Shown in pieces: positions 14,859-21,691 of a stretch of DNA of 54,293 bases. The stretch's first letter is position 1. Each line of letters starts with the position of its first letter. This DNA is from a virus: the IMG/VR virus record IMGVR_UViG_3300009164_000100, positions 1-54,293 of that record. One strand, written 5' to 3'. A model generated the notes under the pieces. That model had not been told where the DNA came from, ran no database searches, and saw only the letters and a program-made list of their open reading frames with translations. The position numbers were made by a program, and so were the translations under genes.

Positions 14859-15434
14859 TTAGGCAGAGAAGTCCCGGCGAATAAGCACGAAACGAGGCTG
14901 CGTAACAGCAGCGACCACAGTCAGCGTGTCGCCCGAAGCAATCTTCTTGAACTTGAAGTCAACCGTGGTGCCGCTAACCGCCGAGAACCACCAACGGATA
15001 ACAGCCGTTCCCGTAGTCGCCGTGATGTAGTTTGCAGGGATGAAGAAGTCAGCAGTCGGCCCCGTCGAAAGAACGGCCTGCACATAGAAGCCCGTCGAGG
15101 TATTGGCCGTAGCGGTGAAGGCGAAGCCAAAGTTGATGTCGGCGCAGTAGGTGGTCGTCGTGGTGCTGTCGCTCTCCACCGAATCGGGGATCGTGAACGG
15201 CGCAGCGAGAAGGCTCACATACGAAACCGTAGCCGTCAGAGTTCCCGCGCCGCTAAAGGCAACCGACACAGGCTTGTCGAGATACCAAGTCGCAGCCGCC
15301 TTCTCCGCAACCAAGCCCTGCGGCGTGGCGTAGATCAGCGTCTCACCTGCATCGGGAGCCGGGATCGGGTTGGCAGTCGAAGTGCCAACCTTGTCGAGAA
15401 CGAGGAGATAACCGTTAGGATCAACATACGCCAT
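14859..15434 (-). CDS. Putative virion surface or decoration protein
   Basis: A 191-aa protein starts at ATG 15434 with AGAGG about 7 nt upstream. It is rich in Thr, Ser, Ala and aromatic residues with alternating beta-strand patterns, few charges and one Cys, as seen in phage decoration or fibre proteins. It stands alone between its own terminator and the next accessory gene, suggesting strong separate expression. It opens MAYVDP, like the virion protein at 21194 (MAYIPE), but no clear homology was seen further in. The function is inferred from composition only. Confidence 0.55.
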   Translation of the reverse strand: MAYVDPNGYLLVLDKVGTSTANPIPAPDAGETLIYATPQGLVAEKAAATWYLDKPVSVAFSGAGTLTATVSYVSLLAAPFTIPDSVESDSTTTTTYCADINFGFAFTATANTSTGFYVQAVLSTGPTADFFIPANYITATTGTAVIRWWFSAVSGTTVDFKFKKIASGDTLTVVAAVTQPRFVLIRRDFSA

Positions 15435-15538
15435 GAGAAACCTCTAGTGTGAGAGACGAAGTTACCGCCGCCAAAAGATCGTAGGCGCAACAGATACGGC
15501 ACTCACATTAGAATTGCAAGCCCTTTCGGGCGCGACCC

Positions 15539-15880
15539 CTAGCGGGGGAACATACGGGCAAGGAGAGCGGCATTTCGTCGCTGCCACCAAGCCTCGTTTG
15601 CGGCGTCCTGCTCGGCGGCAAAGGCGTTCTCGTTGATGTCCTGCGCCGGACGGTCAACCCGCTTGGCAACGGGCGCGACCTTGGAAGCGGGCGTGACCAT
15701 AGCGACGAATCGCGGGTCGTTCGGAACCCTCCACTTCTTGCCCGGCTCACGCACGCGCTGAAGGCCACGCGCCTCAGTCGTCTCAACGACCAACGACTTG
15801 CCGTTGACCTTGACCACTACGCCCTCGGTCTTTTCACCGTTGGGCCGACCAAAGGAAACAATGTCACCCTTTCCAAACAT
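15539..15880 (-). CDS. KOW/SH3-like small protein
   Basis: A 113-aa protein; ATG 15880 has GGAGG 6 nt upstream, and a TTG two codons earlier is less likely. The N-terminal 35 residues, FGKGDIVSFGRPNGEKTEG followed by VVVKVNGKSLVVE, form a typical small beta-barrel (KOW/SH3-like) that binds RNA, DNA or protein. The C-terminal half is Ala/Arg-rich and helical. It has its own promoter (15930-15957). Fold by pattern; target unknown. Confidence 0.72.
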   Translation of the reverse strand: MFGKGDIVSFGRPNGEKTEGVVVKVNGKSLVVETTEARGLQRVREPGKKWRVPNDPRFVAMVTPASKVAPVAKRVDRPAQDINENAFAAEQDAANEAWWQRRNAALLARMFPR

Positions 15881-15929
15881 CTTCAACCTCCGCTTAGGCA
15901 GTCACCGTGACCACCGTTGTTACCTACGC

Positions 15930-15957
15930 ATCCTAGCAGATACCTACTGCCTGTCAA
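15930..15957 (-). promoter_or_regulatory. Sigma70-like extended -10 promoter
   Basis: TTGACA (15957-15952), 16-bp spacer ending TCTGC, TAGGAT (15935-15930). It drives the KOW-like gene and follows the DUF3846-like gene stop by 4 nt. Confidence 0.85.
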
Positions 15958-15960
15958 GTA

Positions 15961-16239
15961 TTATGCTAGCAGAATCTTGGCTTCGTCGCGGTCAACCAAA
16001 ACCACGGTTCCGAACATCTGAAGGTCAATCGGCCAATCCGTCTCTGTGCGTGTCCGGATCGACCACGCCACTAAACCCTGCTCCTCGCCTTGTCGGTTCT
16101 GTATCGCAACCGCTCCGTGGGCAAGTTTGATAACCTCAAAGTCGCCACCGACGATCTCGTTGATTTTAGCAAGCGTTAGATCTTGCTCCTCCGTGACTTC
16201 TTTATCTCCCTCACTACTCACCCGGACCACTCTAATCAT
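15961..16239 (-). CDS. DUF3846-like hypothetical protein
   Basis: A 92-aa protein starts at ATG 16239 with GGAGG 5 nt upstream. The core KINEIVGGDFEVIKLAHGAVA followed by AIQNRQGEEQGLVAWSI and a terminal MFGTVVLVDRDEA resembles the DUF3846 pattern, found in phages and plasmids with unknown function. It has its own promoter (16287-16314), divergent from the plus-strand operon. Confidence 0.68.
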   Translation of the reverse strand: MIRVVRVSSEGDKEVTEEQDLTLAKINEIVGGDFEVIKLAHGAVAIQNRQGEEQGLVAWSIRTRTETDWPIDLQMFGTVVLVDRDEAKILLA

Positions 16240-16286
16240 CTTGTCCTCCTACTTTACGGATACCCATTACCCGTTCCTGTCCACCC

Positions 16287-16314
16287 ATTGTAGCAGGTCT
16301 GTCCACCCTGTCAA
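16287..16314 (-). promoter_or_regulatory. Sigma70-like extended -10 promoter (divergent)
   Basis: TTGACA (16314-16309), 16-bp spacer ending CCTGC, TACAAT (16292-16287). It faces away from the plus-strand promoter 46 bp to its right. Confidence 0.82.
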
Positions 16315-16359
16315 GTATGTCAGTCGAGAAACTTTGTTGAACAATCCGTATCGTGATAC

Positions 16360-16388
16360 TTGACACACGGATAACCCGCCGCTAGGAT
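16360..16388 (+). promoter_or_regulatory. Plus-strand sigma70-like promoter
   Basis: TTGACA (16360-16365), 17-bp spacer, TAGGAT (16383-16388). It is the only convincing plus-strand promoter found and precedes the only two plus-strand genes. Confidence 0.82.
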
Positions 16389-16431
16389 AGTCGTTGTCGG
16401 AACGGTTCCGATAAGTTGCAGGAGAGAGAAC

Positions 16432-16668
16432 ATGAGCAAGGCAGAGGCAATCGTGTGGCTCGCAGAGGCAAGGATGGAGCGAGACCGGGCAGCGGAGGCA
16501 TGGAACGCAAGCGGAGCGGAGATCAGGCGACTGACCGCCGCCCTCGCAGCGGAAGAGGCCAAGAATGACACGCTCAAGCGCGGGTACTACACGGCATGGA
16601 ACGCCGTGGGCAACGCAACGGCAGCACGCGACAAGGCATTCCGCGTCGAACGCGCAGCCGAGAAGTAG
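16432..16668 (+). CDS. Plus-strand small coiled-coil protein A
   Basis: A 78-aa protein starts at ATG 16432 with AGGAGA 7 nt upstream. It is Ala/Glu/Arg-rich and almost entirely helical (AEARMERDRAAEAWNASG... RLTAALAAEEAKNDTLKRG), probably a coiled coil. No family was recognised. It shares with the next gene a motif pattern of AEA...AAEKAW-type helices, suggesting a related pair. It is first gene of the only plus-strand operon. Confidence 0.7.
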   Translation: MSKAEAIVWLAEARMERDRAAEAWNASGAEIRRLTAALAAEEAKNDTLKRGYYTAWNAVGNATAARDKAFRVERAAEK

Positions 16669-16677
16669 GAGACGAAC

Positions 16678-16944
16678 ATGGACACCCGAAACGCACTGAT
16701 CAACCACTTTGTCGCCAAGTATGCGGCAGCGATCCTGTCTCACGCAGAGGCAGACCGCCGCTACACGGGCGCGAAGATCAACAACAACCTGCCCGGAAAG
16801 GGCCGGACGAACGAAGATCTCCACGCCGCCTATCAGGAGTGGCAGGCCGCAGAGAAGGCGTGGTTCGCCTCCCTCGCCGTTCTGAACGCAGCGGTTGAGG
16901 ACCACAACATCGTTATGGCCTACCTCGACGCGAACGAGGCTTAG
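16678..16944 (+). CDS. Plus-strand small helical protein B
   Basis: An 88-aa protein starts at ATG 16678 with AGGAGA 6 nt upstream, 9 nt after the previous stop. It is helical and contains YQEWQAAEKAWFASLAVLNAAVEDHN; a central NNNLPGKGRTNEDLH loop is the only Pro/Gly-rich part. No family was recognised. It ends convergently with the PAP2 gene, overlapping its stop by 4 nt, and no separate terminator was seen. Confidence 0.7.
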   Translation: MDTRNALINHFVAKYAAAILSHAEADRRYTGAKINNNLPGKGRTNEDLHAAYQEWQAAEKAWFASLAVLNAAVEDHNIVMAYLDANEA

Positions 16945-17585
16945 GCCGAAGGCGCAACCGATTGCGCGGCTTGGAAGGCAAAGACCTTCGCAGCCTCCAC
17001 ATCGGACGGGAAGTGAAGCCCCAAGTCCATGCGTGACTGTCCGACCCGCTCCGCGATACGCTCCAACCGACCCGCGTGCGCGGGATACCTAGTGCCTAGC
17101 ACATAGGCTAGCAGGTAGGCTTGGAAGGCATGACCGCTCGGATACGCAGGTGTGTCTGCCGTCTTTGTGTCGTAGGGCTTGAAGTCCATGCCATACATAA
17201 AGGCAAGCCTGCCCGGTCGCGGCCTGCCGTACTGAAACTTCAACGTGAGCAGGAGCGGAACAGCCTCATGCACCAATGCGTCTAGGTAGCCCGGCCGAAC
17301 CTCAAGGCCGTTCACTTCCGCGTAGTCGATAAATGGTGCCGCTACATCCTTGTCTACCTTGTAGGCAAAGTCCAAGTCGCGGCTCTTATCCTTCTGCAAC
17401 TTGATCAGATACTTCAACTCGTTCTGCGCTTCCAAACTGTCGTTCGGCGGAAACGGGATCACCGGGAACTGCGAAGCCGAGATAGGGATAAGGCGGCTCT
17501 CCACCGCCATTTTATCGCGTTCCTCAGGCAGCGGAACAGCCATGCCAATCCCCGACAAGAACCGGATTGCGTCTACCGTGTTCAT
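16941..17585 (-). CDS. PAP2-family phosphatase
   Basis: A 214-aa protein. All three motifs of the PAP2/vanadium-haloperoxidase family are present: KX6RP (K116 ... R123 P124), PSGH (149-152, catalytic H152) and SRX5HX3D (S184, R185, H191, D195). Family members remove phosphate from lipids or other phosphate esters. No clear transmembrane segments are present, unlike membrane PAP2 enzymes, so it may be a soluble class A-type acid phosphatase-like protein. ATG 17585 overlaps the stop of the upstream gene (ATGA), so it is coupled. Such genes are unusual in phages; the substrate is unknown. Confidence 0.88.
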   Translation of the reverse strand: MNTVDAIRFLSGIGMAVPLPEERDKMAVESRLIPISASQFPVIPFPPNDSLEAQNELKYLIKLQKDKSRDLDFAYKVDKDVAAPFIDYAEVNGLEVRPGYLDALVHEAVPLLLTLKFQYGRPRPGRLAFMYGMDFKPYDTKTADTPAYPSGHAFQAYLLAYVLGTRYPAHAGRLERIAERVGQSRMDLGLHFPSDVEAAKVFAFQAAQSVAPSA

Positions 17586-18373
17586 ACCGCCCCCTCGCCT
17601 CTAGGCTTGTAGGATAGCACCACTTTGTAGATGTTGTTCTGTTCGTCGCGCTGCTTCAAGTCTCGCGCTTCAATCTCGACCTCTTGGCCTCTGAACAGAA
17701 CTTGCAAATCTTCAAGGTTCAGACGCACCGTGAGCGTTACGTCGTTCGTTGAGAAGATGTTTGCCACAGCCCGGCCACGACCACGGACAGGCTTCGCCTT
17801 GTTCGCTCGGCCAATAGATGGTGCAGCGGCTTCGCCCAAAATCGGATAGCCCTCGTCCTCAAACGGAGTGACCTGTTCCTCTTTCGCAAGCACGCGCTTC
17901 ACCCACGCAGCCGCAGGATCGCCGCCCCATAGCAGCCATGCAACATACCCCGGACTAGGCTCGCTGTCGTCGCCAAACCCTTCACCCTTCTTATCGACCT
18001 CATGCCGAGAGAAGTAGGCCGCCATGCGCTTCACCGACGAGAGCGATACCTTACCCCCGTCTGCAAGTTGGACGGCACGGGAAACGCCAATGTCGGTGCC
18101 TCCAAGAGATTCGGTTGCACCAATCTTGCCTGCCTTCTGCAAAGCCTCGCGCTTCTTCCGAAGTTCAAGCCCCTTCTTTGCCGCAGCCGCAATCTGCTTG
18201 GGAACCGGGTAGCCCCCGCGCCCGGACGAAACTTCGTCAGACGATGCGCCCGAAGGGGTCTTTCCGAGAGGCTTCAACCCACGCTTCATCAAAGCGTCCG
18301 TGGACACCTGAATCGTGGGCGAAACGCTGTCTCCGGCTTCCACAAGCATCCTACCGAGCCGCGAGAACTTCAT
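17582..18373 (-). CDS. Phage protein with an AYFSRHE...AWLLWGGD domain
   Basis: A 263-aa protein. Residues about 95-165 form a recognisable conserved unit found in many phage proteins: VSLSSVKRMAAYFSRHEVDK, then SPGYVAWLLWGGDPAAAWVKR. The C-terminal third (DVTLTVRLNLEDLQVLFRGQ...) is beta-rich. The N-terminal region is Lys/Gly-rich and may be disordered. The function is unknown; similar domains often occur next to head or tail morphogenesis proteins. It is translationally coupled to the PAP2 phosphatase downstream. Confidence 0.7.
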   Translation of the reverse strand: MKFSRLGRMLVEAGDSVSPTIQVSTDALMKRGLKPLGKTPSGASSDEVSSGRGGYPVPKQIAAAAKKGLELRKKREALQKAGKIGATESLGGTDIGVSRAVQLADGGKVSLSSVKRMAAYFSRHEVDKKGEGFGDDSEPSPGYVAWLLWGGDPAAAWVKRVLAKEEQVTPFEDEGYPILGEAAAPSIGRANKAKPVRGRGRAVANIFSTNDVTLTVRLNLEDLQVLFRGQEVEIEARDLKQRDEQNNIYKVVLSYKPRGEGAV

Positions 18374-18384
18374 GGTGTTTCAGC

Positions 18385-18684
18385 CTACTCCTTTACCAAC
18401 TTGTAGCCCTTGGGCATGATTGCTTTGTCAAGGTTCAGGGCTTGGGAAAAGTCTGCCTTCGTCAAATCTGCGTCCGTAAAGTCGGAACGCTCAAGGTAGG
18501 CACCCTCAAAGTTTGCGTTCATCAACTTTGTGCGCCTAAAGGTTGCGCCTGTCATGTTTGCACCGTCCATAGCCGCACTCATCAACTCTGCGTGACCAAA
18601 GTCTGAACCCTTCAGTTTCATCTTCTTGAACTCTGAATACTCGCTTTTGCCTTCAGCAGTCTCGATCAAACGCTTCATACTCAT
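18385..18684 (-). CDS. Pentapeptide-repeat protein
   Basis: A 99-aa protein with about eight consecutive A(D/N)LXX-type pentapeptides, for example ANMTG ATFRR TKLMN ANFEG AYLER SDFTD ADLTK ADFSQ. These fold as a right-handed quadrilateral beta-helix. Larger members mimic DNA and inhibit gyrase, which is possible but not shown here. ATG 18684 has only a weak GAAGG SD. It lies 3 nt after the small membrane protein gene. Confidence 0.85.
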   Translation of the reverse strand: MSMKRLIETAEGKSEYSEFKKMKLKGSDFGHAELMSAAMDGANMTGATFRRTKLMNANFEGAYLERSDFTDADLTKADFSQALNLDKAIMPKGYKLVKE

Positions 18685-18687
18685 GGT

Positions 18688-18894
18688 CTAGCCTTCCTTC
18701 TTGGGAGCGAATGACTTCCGCTCCAAGTTACCTGTCAACAACGCGGAGATCCCACCGAACAGCGCAAGCCAATCAGTCTCTACAAGCGGTTCGCCACCGA
18801 GCAACTTTGAGATTGGCCCGGCGCAGATGCCAAGAACAGCACCAATAAGCAAGGGCGCGTTGGCGAGGATGTCCTTCGATACCGAAACCTTCAT
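18688..18894 (-). CDS. Small two-helix membrane protein, holin candidate
   Basis: A 68-aa protein starts at ATG 18894 with GGAGG 5 nt upstream; a longer in-frame reading lacks an SD. Two hydrophobic segments, APLLIGAVLGICAGPISKLL and WLALFGGISALLTG, are separated by a short polar loop, and the C-terminus is basic (ERKSFAPKKEG). This matches class II holin layout, but no endolysin is next to it and many small phage membrane proteins look similar. Confidence 0.6.
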   Translation of the reverse strand: MKVSVSKDILANAPLLIGAVLGICAGPISKLLGGEPLVETDWLALFGGISALLTGNLERKSFAPKKEG

Positions 18895-19012
18895 AGTAGC
18901 CTCCGTAGAAACGCTTTCGCGCACGCTACCACACGCTCGGACAAGCCGCAAGCAAGGTTGTCACACCTCGCTGTCACAGCCTGTCACAGCCCCGCGCAAT
19001 CGGGTTGCGCGA

Positions 19013-19573
19013 CTATCGGCCCTTGCCGAAGTCGGGATCCAACTTGCGGAAGGCAAGCACATCTTCAACATGGCCCTGTGCAACCGAAACCGCTTCCTTC
19101 AAGCCGTCGAGCAGATCATACTTCTTGTTGAACAGCACGTGCGGGTCGTTGCTCGGCAAGTTGTTCGATGCGTCCGGGCCGATTGACTGCAACTCAAAGT
19201 CCTTGATCTTGCCCGTCTTGCGGTCAGCGTAGACATAGATCTCAGCCGAAAGACCGTTGCTAGCCTCTGCGTCCAAAGTGGCCTGCCAATCTTCATGTTT
19301 GTTGCCACTGATAAATACTTCGTGGCGCTTGTCTTGCTTCAGCCCGGCAGCGTCGAAACGCTTGCCCAACTCGGCAGCGAAGGCACGCGCCGCAGCAACA
19401 TCAGTAGGAAGCGCCGGATAGTCACCATCATAGGTATCCAACTCGGCAGTAATTTCGCCAAGCCCTCGACCTGCGGAAACTTGCAGATGCGCAATACCCG
19501 AATCCCGCCCCTTCAAGGCTACAAAACCCGATGATTCCGTGGCTTCACTCAATCTACGCATAAACTCACTCAT
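19013..19573 (-). CDS. Hypothetical protein
   Basis: A 186-aa acidic protein starts at ATG 19573 with GGAGG 5 nt upstream. It is mixed alpha/beta with no recognised motif; the N-terminus MSEFMRRLSEATESSGFVAL is helical and the sequence has no Cys or membrane segment. It has its own promoter (19602-19629). The RBS lies inside a perfect inverted repeat, so translation may be regulated. An imperfect copy of the dispersed palindrome and two tandem GGCTGTGACA copies follow the stop. Confidence 0.72.
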   Translation of the reverse strand: MSEFMRRLSEATESSGFVALKGRDSGIAHLQVSAGRGLGEITAELDTYDGDYPALPTDVAAARAFAAELGKRFDAAGLKQDKRHEVFISGNKHEDWQATLDAEASNGLSAEIYVYADRKTGKIKDFELQSIGPDASNNLPSNDPHVLFNKKYDLLDGLKEAVSVAQGHVEDVLAFRKLDPDFGKGR

Positions 19574-19575
19574 TC

Positions 19576-19597
19576 TTGCCTCCTAGTTGTTAGGCAA
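19576..19597 (-). promoter_or_regulatory. SD-sequestering leader hairpin
   Basis: Perfect TTGCCT/AGGCAA arms with a 10-nt loop enclose the GGAGG of the 186-aa gene on the minus strand. Confidence 0.5.
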
Positions 19598-19601
19598 AGA
19601 T

Positions 19602-19629
19602 ACTTTACACACGATCTTTCCGCTGTCAA
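19602..19629 (-). promoter_or_regulatory. Sigma70-like promoter
   Basis: TTGACA (19629-19624), 16-bp spacer, TAAAGT (19607-19602). It drives the 186-aa gene. Confidence 0.8.
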
Positions 19630-19973
19630 GGCGAGCTTGTGCGATAGCGCGGTCTAGGATCAGGTGCAGAATCGTCGTACTGTTTGTTCTCAAGGTACTT
19701 TGTTCGGTCCTCAAGGTCAGTCACCCGGCGGTCGAGCAGGTCGATCTCACGACGATACATCGTGCTGATACGCTCCTGATCTTCAATCCGCCGCAGCGCA
19801 TCGTCAAGCGTCTTGCCAATCGCCTGCACATCTTCGCGCAGGCTGTTGTTCGTCACAAGCCCTGCACCATTGCCGCCCATGATCAGGACGACAATTAGGT
19901 ACAGAAGCGGATTCTGCTTGGCCCAAAAGTTCATGTTATCGTCCGCCTTTTGCTCGTTGTTTGGTTCAATCAT
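19626..19973 (-). CDS. Membrane-anchored coiled-coil protein
   Basis: A 115-aa protein; ATG 19973 has GAGG 7 nt upstream. A transmembrane segment NPLLYLIVVLIMGGNGAGLV (about 21-40) is followed by a 60-residue coiled coil (REDVQAIGKTLDDALRRIED and onward) and a Pro/Arg tail. This resembles inner-membrane spanins or holin-associated proteins, and also small phage envelope proteins. No outer-membrane partner was found nearby. It lies directly after the second tube gene, so it is expressed late. Confidence 0.68.
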   Translation of the reverse strand: MIEPNNEQKADDNMNFWAKQNPLLYLIVVLIMGGNGAGLVTNNSLREDVQAIGKTLDDALRRIEDQERISTMYRREIDLLDRRVTDLEDRTKYLENKQYDDSAPDPRPRYRTSSP

Positions 19974-19982
19974 GGTGCAACC

Positions 19983-20576
19983 TCAAACAGCCAACAGCGG
20001 ATCAAGCGAGAACTCTTCGTAGTAGGACGGACTGACCTCTAACTCTGCTATCGACACATCAGCGGAGTTTGCGTCCAAGTCGCCGCCGAGCGAATAGCGC
20101 GTAGGGATGCAATCGTAAAGAAGATAAGCCTTCCCGAACGCCTTGATCACCTCAACATACCCCAATCCAACCGGGGCCGGATCACGCGCATACCCCGCAT
20201 CAACATCGAGTGCTGCGCTCGACAAATGCAGCACCATAAGATTGCGGTGCGGCTTGTCCGTTCCGTTCATAGCGTTTGTGATCCATTGGTAGAACGAACT
20301 GTCATACCGAGAAACACCCCGCCGCAGCGTCACCGAACTAACTTCGTAGCCCGTTACATAGGTCGTCGCAATTGATTCGTTGATCGGGGAAACAGTAGCC
20401 GTGGTAGCGGTCAACTCCGGCAGAGATACCCCGGCAAAACCGCCCACCAAACCACCCGAAAGGCCCGCACCCACAAAAGGGTTCAGAACCACAAACGGAG
20501 GCTTTATGCTTGCCCCAAACTCAAAGACCCAAAAGTTGTGGCTTTGCAAAAAGTCGTCGTATCGAACCCTAGCCAT
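19983..20576 (-). CDS. Tail tube protein paralogue 2 (T4 gp19-like)
   Basis: A 197-aa protein that resembles the 194-aa protein upstream: both start MAR...DFLQ, have an SLxRGVxxxDxxFYxWI segment and end with a CxPTRxxxGxDLDAxSxxVxxxE motif. This is the pattern of gp19-like tube subunits. One copy probably forms the tube; the other may cap it or replace some rings. A Gly-rich loop (VGAGLSGGLVGGFAG) is specific to this copy. ATG 20576 has GAGG upstream. It lies 23 nt after the first copy. Confidence 0.82.
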   Translation of the reverse strand: MARVRYDDFLQSHNFWVFEFGASIKPPFVVLNPFVGAGLSGGLVGGFAGVSLPELTATTATVSPINESIATTYVTGYEVSSVTLRRGVSRYDSSFYQWITNAMNGTDKPHRNLMVLHLSSAALDVDAGYARDPAPVGLGYVEVIKAFGKAYLLYDCIPTRYSLGGDLDANSADVSIAELEVSPSYYEEFSLDPLLAV

Positions 20577-20599
20577 TGGCTACCTCTTGGTGCCTACGG

Positions 20600-21184
20600 T
20601 TACGCGCCCGCTTCGACTTCCTTGACCTCGAACCACTCCAAGGCAAAGTCGCACTCGCCCATCGCCACTTCCGACGAAGTAGCATCCAAGTCTGCGCCCG
20701 GCTTCGCGCGGGTAGGCAAGCACTCATGGCAGAGATAGGTTCGCGCACACCGAGCAGGAATCTTGGCGTTCTCGCCAACATCGTACTGCGGGTCTGCGGC
20801 TCCTTCCGGGAGGACCATGTTGTTTCGCGTGAACTGACTGATCAAAATGTCAGCGCGGTATTCTGCACCACTAATGGCACGAATGATCCAATCATAGAAC
20901 ACTGTGTCCTTGACGACCACGCCGCGCATCAAAGACACGTCAGAAACCGTGGGAACGCCCGCGAACTTCTTGGTGTATTTGTAGGTTCCCTCACGGTACT
21001 CAACTGCGTCCATAGACACATCGGGGAGCGAACAAGACTGAAAGCCCGCCTTGCTATCAACACCCGTGTTGCTCTCGCCCGTTCGGTCATAGTTGATCGG
21101 ATTCCAACCCTGCCCGGCAGTAGCAACAGTCTCAACGTGGAATCGGAAGTTCTGAAGGAAGTCAGTCGCCTGCGCTCTAGCCAT
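20600..21184 (-). CDS. Tail tube protein paralogue 1 (T4 gp19-like)
   Basis: A 194-aa protein with the conserved core SDVSLMRGVVVKDTVFYDWI and the C-terminal CLPTRAKPGADLDATSSEVAM followed by GECDFALEWFEVKE, typical of contractile-phage tube proteins that stack as hexamers inside the sheath. ATG 21184 has GAGG 6 nt upstream. It lies 9 nt after the 165-aa virion protein gene that follows the sheath. Sheath then tube is the conserved order in myoviruses. Confidence 0.88.
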   Translation of the reverse strand: MARAQATDFLQNFRFHVETVATAGQGWNPINYDRTGESNTGVDSKAGFQSCSLPDVSMDAVEYREGTYKYTKKFAGVPTVSDVSLMRGVVVKDTVFYDWIIRAISGAEYRADILISQFTRNNMVLPEGAADPQYDVGENAKIPARCARTYLCHECLPTRAKPGADLDATSSEVAMGECDFALEWFEVKEVEAGA

Positions 21185-21193
21185 GATGCACCT

Positions 21194-21691
21194 CTACGAG
21201 AAGATATTTTGGAGTGTTCGGTAGCCCCAACCGCCGCCAACAAAGAACATGATGCGTGCGTCTGCTGTCAACGCACCATTTGTCTCAAACACAAGGCTGT
21301 GGCTAGGAGGAACGAAGATACCGCTGTTTGGAGCGTAAACGAAACTTTCGGGGGATACCAAGGCTTGCCCTTGCACATCGATCAGCGTGTTGTTGTCAAA
21401 CAGCGTGAAGTCGAAAGTTGCAGGAGTGGCGGCAGGCCACAACGCGCTGCGGATAGACAGCCTAAAGTCGGTCGTGCCTTCACCCTTGAACATAATCTGC
21501 GAAATGTAAGTGCCTGTGTCAGCAGTAGCCGTCAATAGACCACCCTGCGTACCTTGCCCGTAGAAGTTCACCCGGCCACCCCAATAGGGAGCACCCTGCG
21601 TAATGGTGCCAAGAACGCCGTCCGTGGCGACACCTGTAAAAGTGTTGCCCGTTGTGACTTCTTGGATAACTATTTCGGGAATGTACGCCAT
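21194..21691 (-). CDS. Putative virion protein between sheath and tube genes
   Basis: A 165-aa protein; ATG 21691 overlaps the sheath stop (TAATG). It is beta-rich, poor in charge, with Thr/Gly/Phe strands (TDFRLSIRSALWPAATPATF...DFTLFDNN), and ends GGWGYRTLQNIFS. This composition fits a small structural protein. No family was recognised. Its N-terminus MAYIPEIVI resembles the start of the 14859 protein, but the similarity is short. Confidence 0.6.
   Translation of the reverse strand: MAYIPEIVIQEVTTGNTFTGVATDGVLGTITQGAPYWGGRVNFYGQGTQGGLLTATADTGTYISQIMFKGEGTTDFRLSIRSALWPAATPATFDFTLFDNNTLIDVQGQALVSPESFVYAPNSGIFVPPSHSLVFETNGALTADARIMFFVGGGWGYRTLQNIFS

Noticed and set aside
16267-16905. 212-codon minus-strand open frame opposite the two plus-strand genes
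   Set aside because: It is Cys-rich and irregular with no SD; it crosses the divergent promoters, while both plus-strand ORFs have SD sequences and a promoter.
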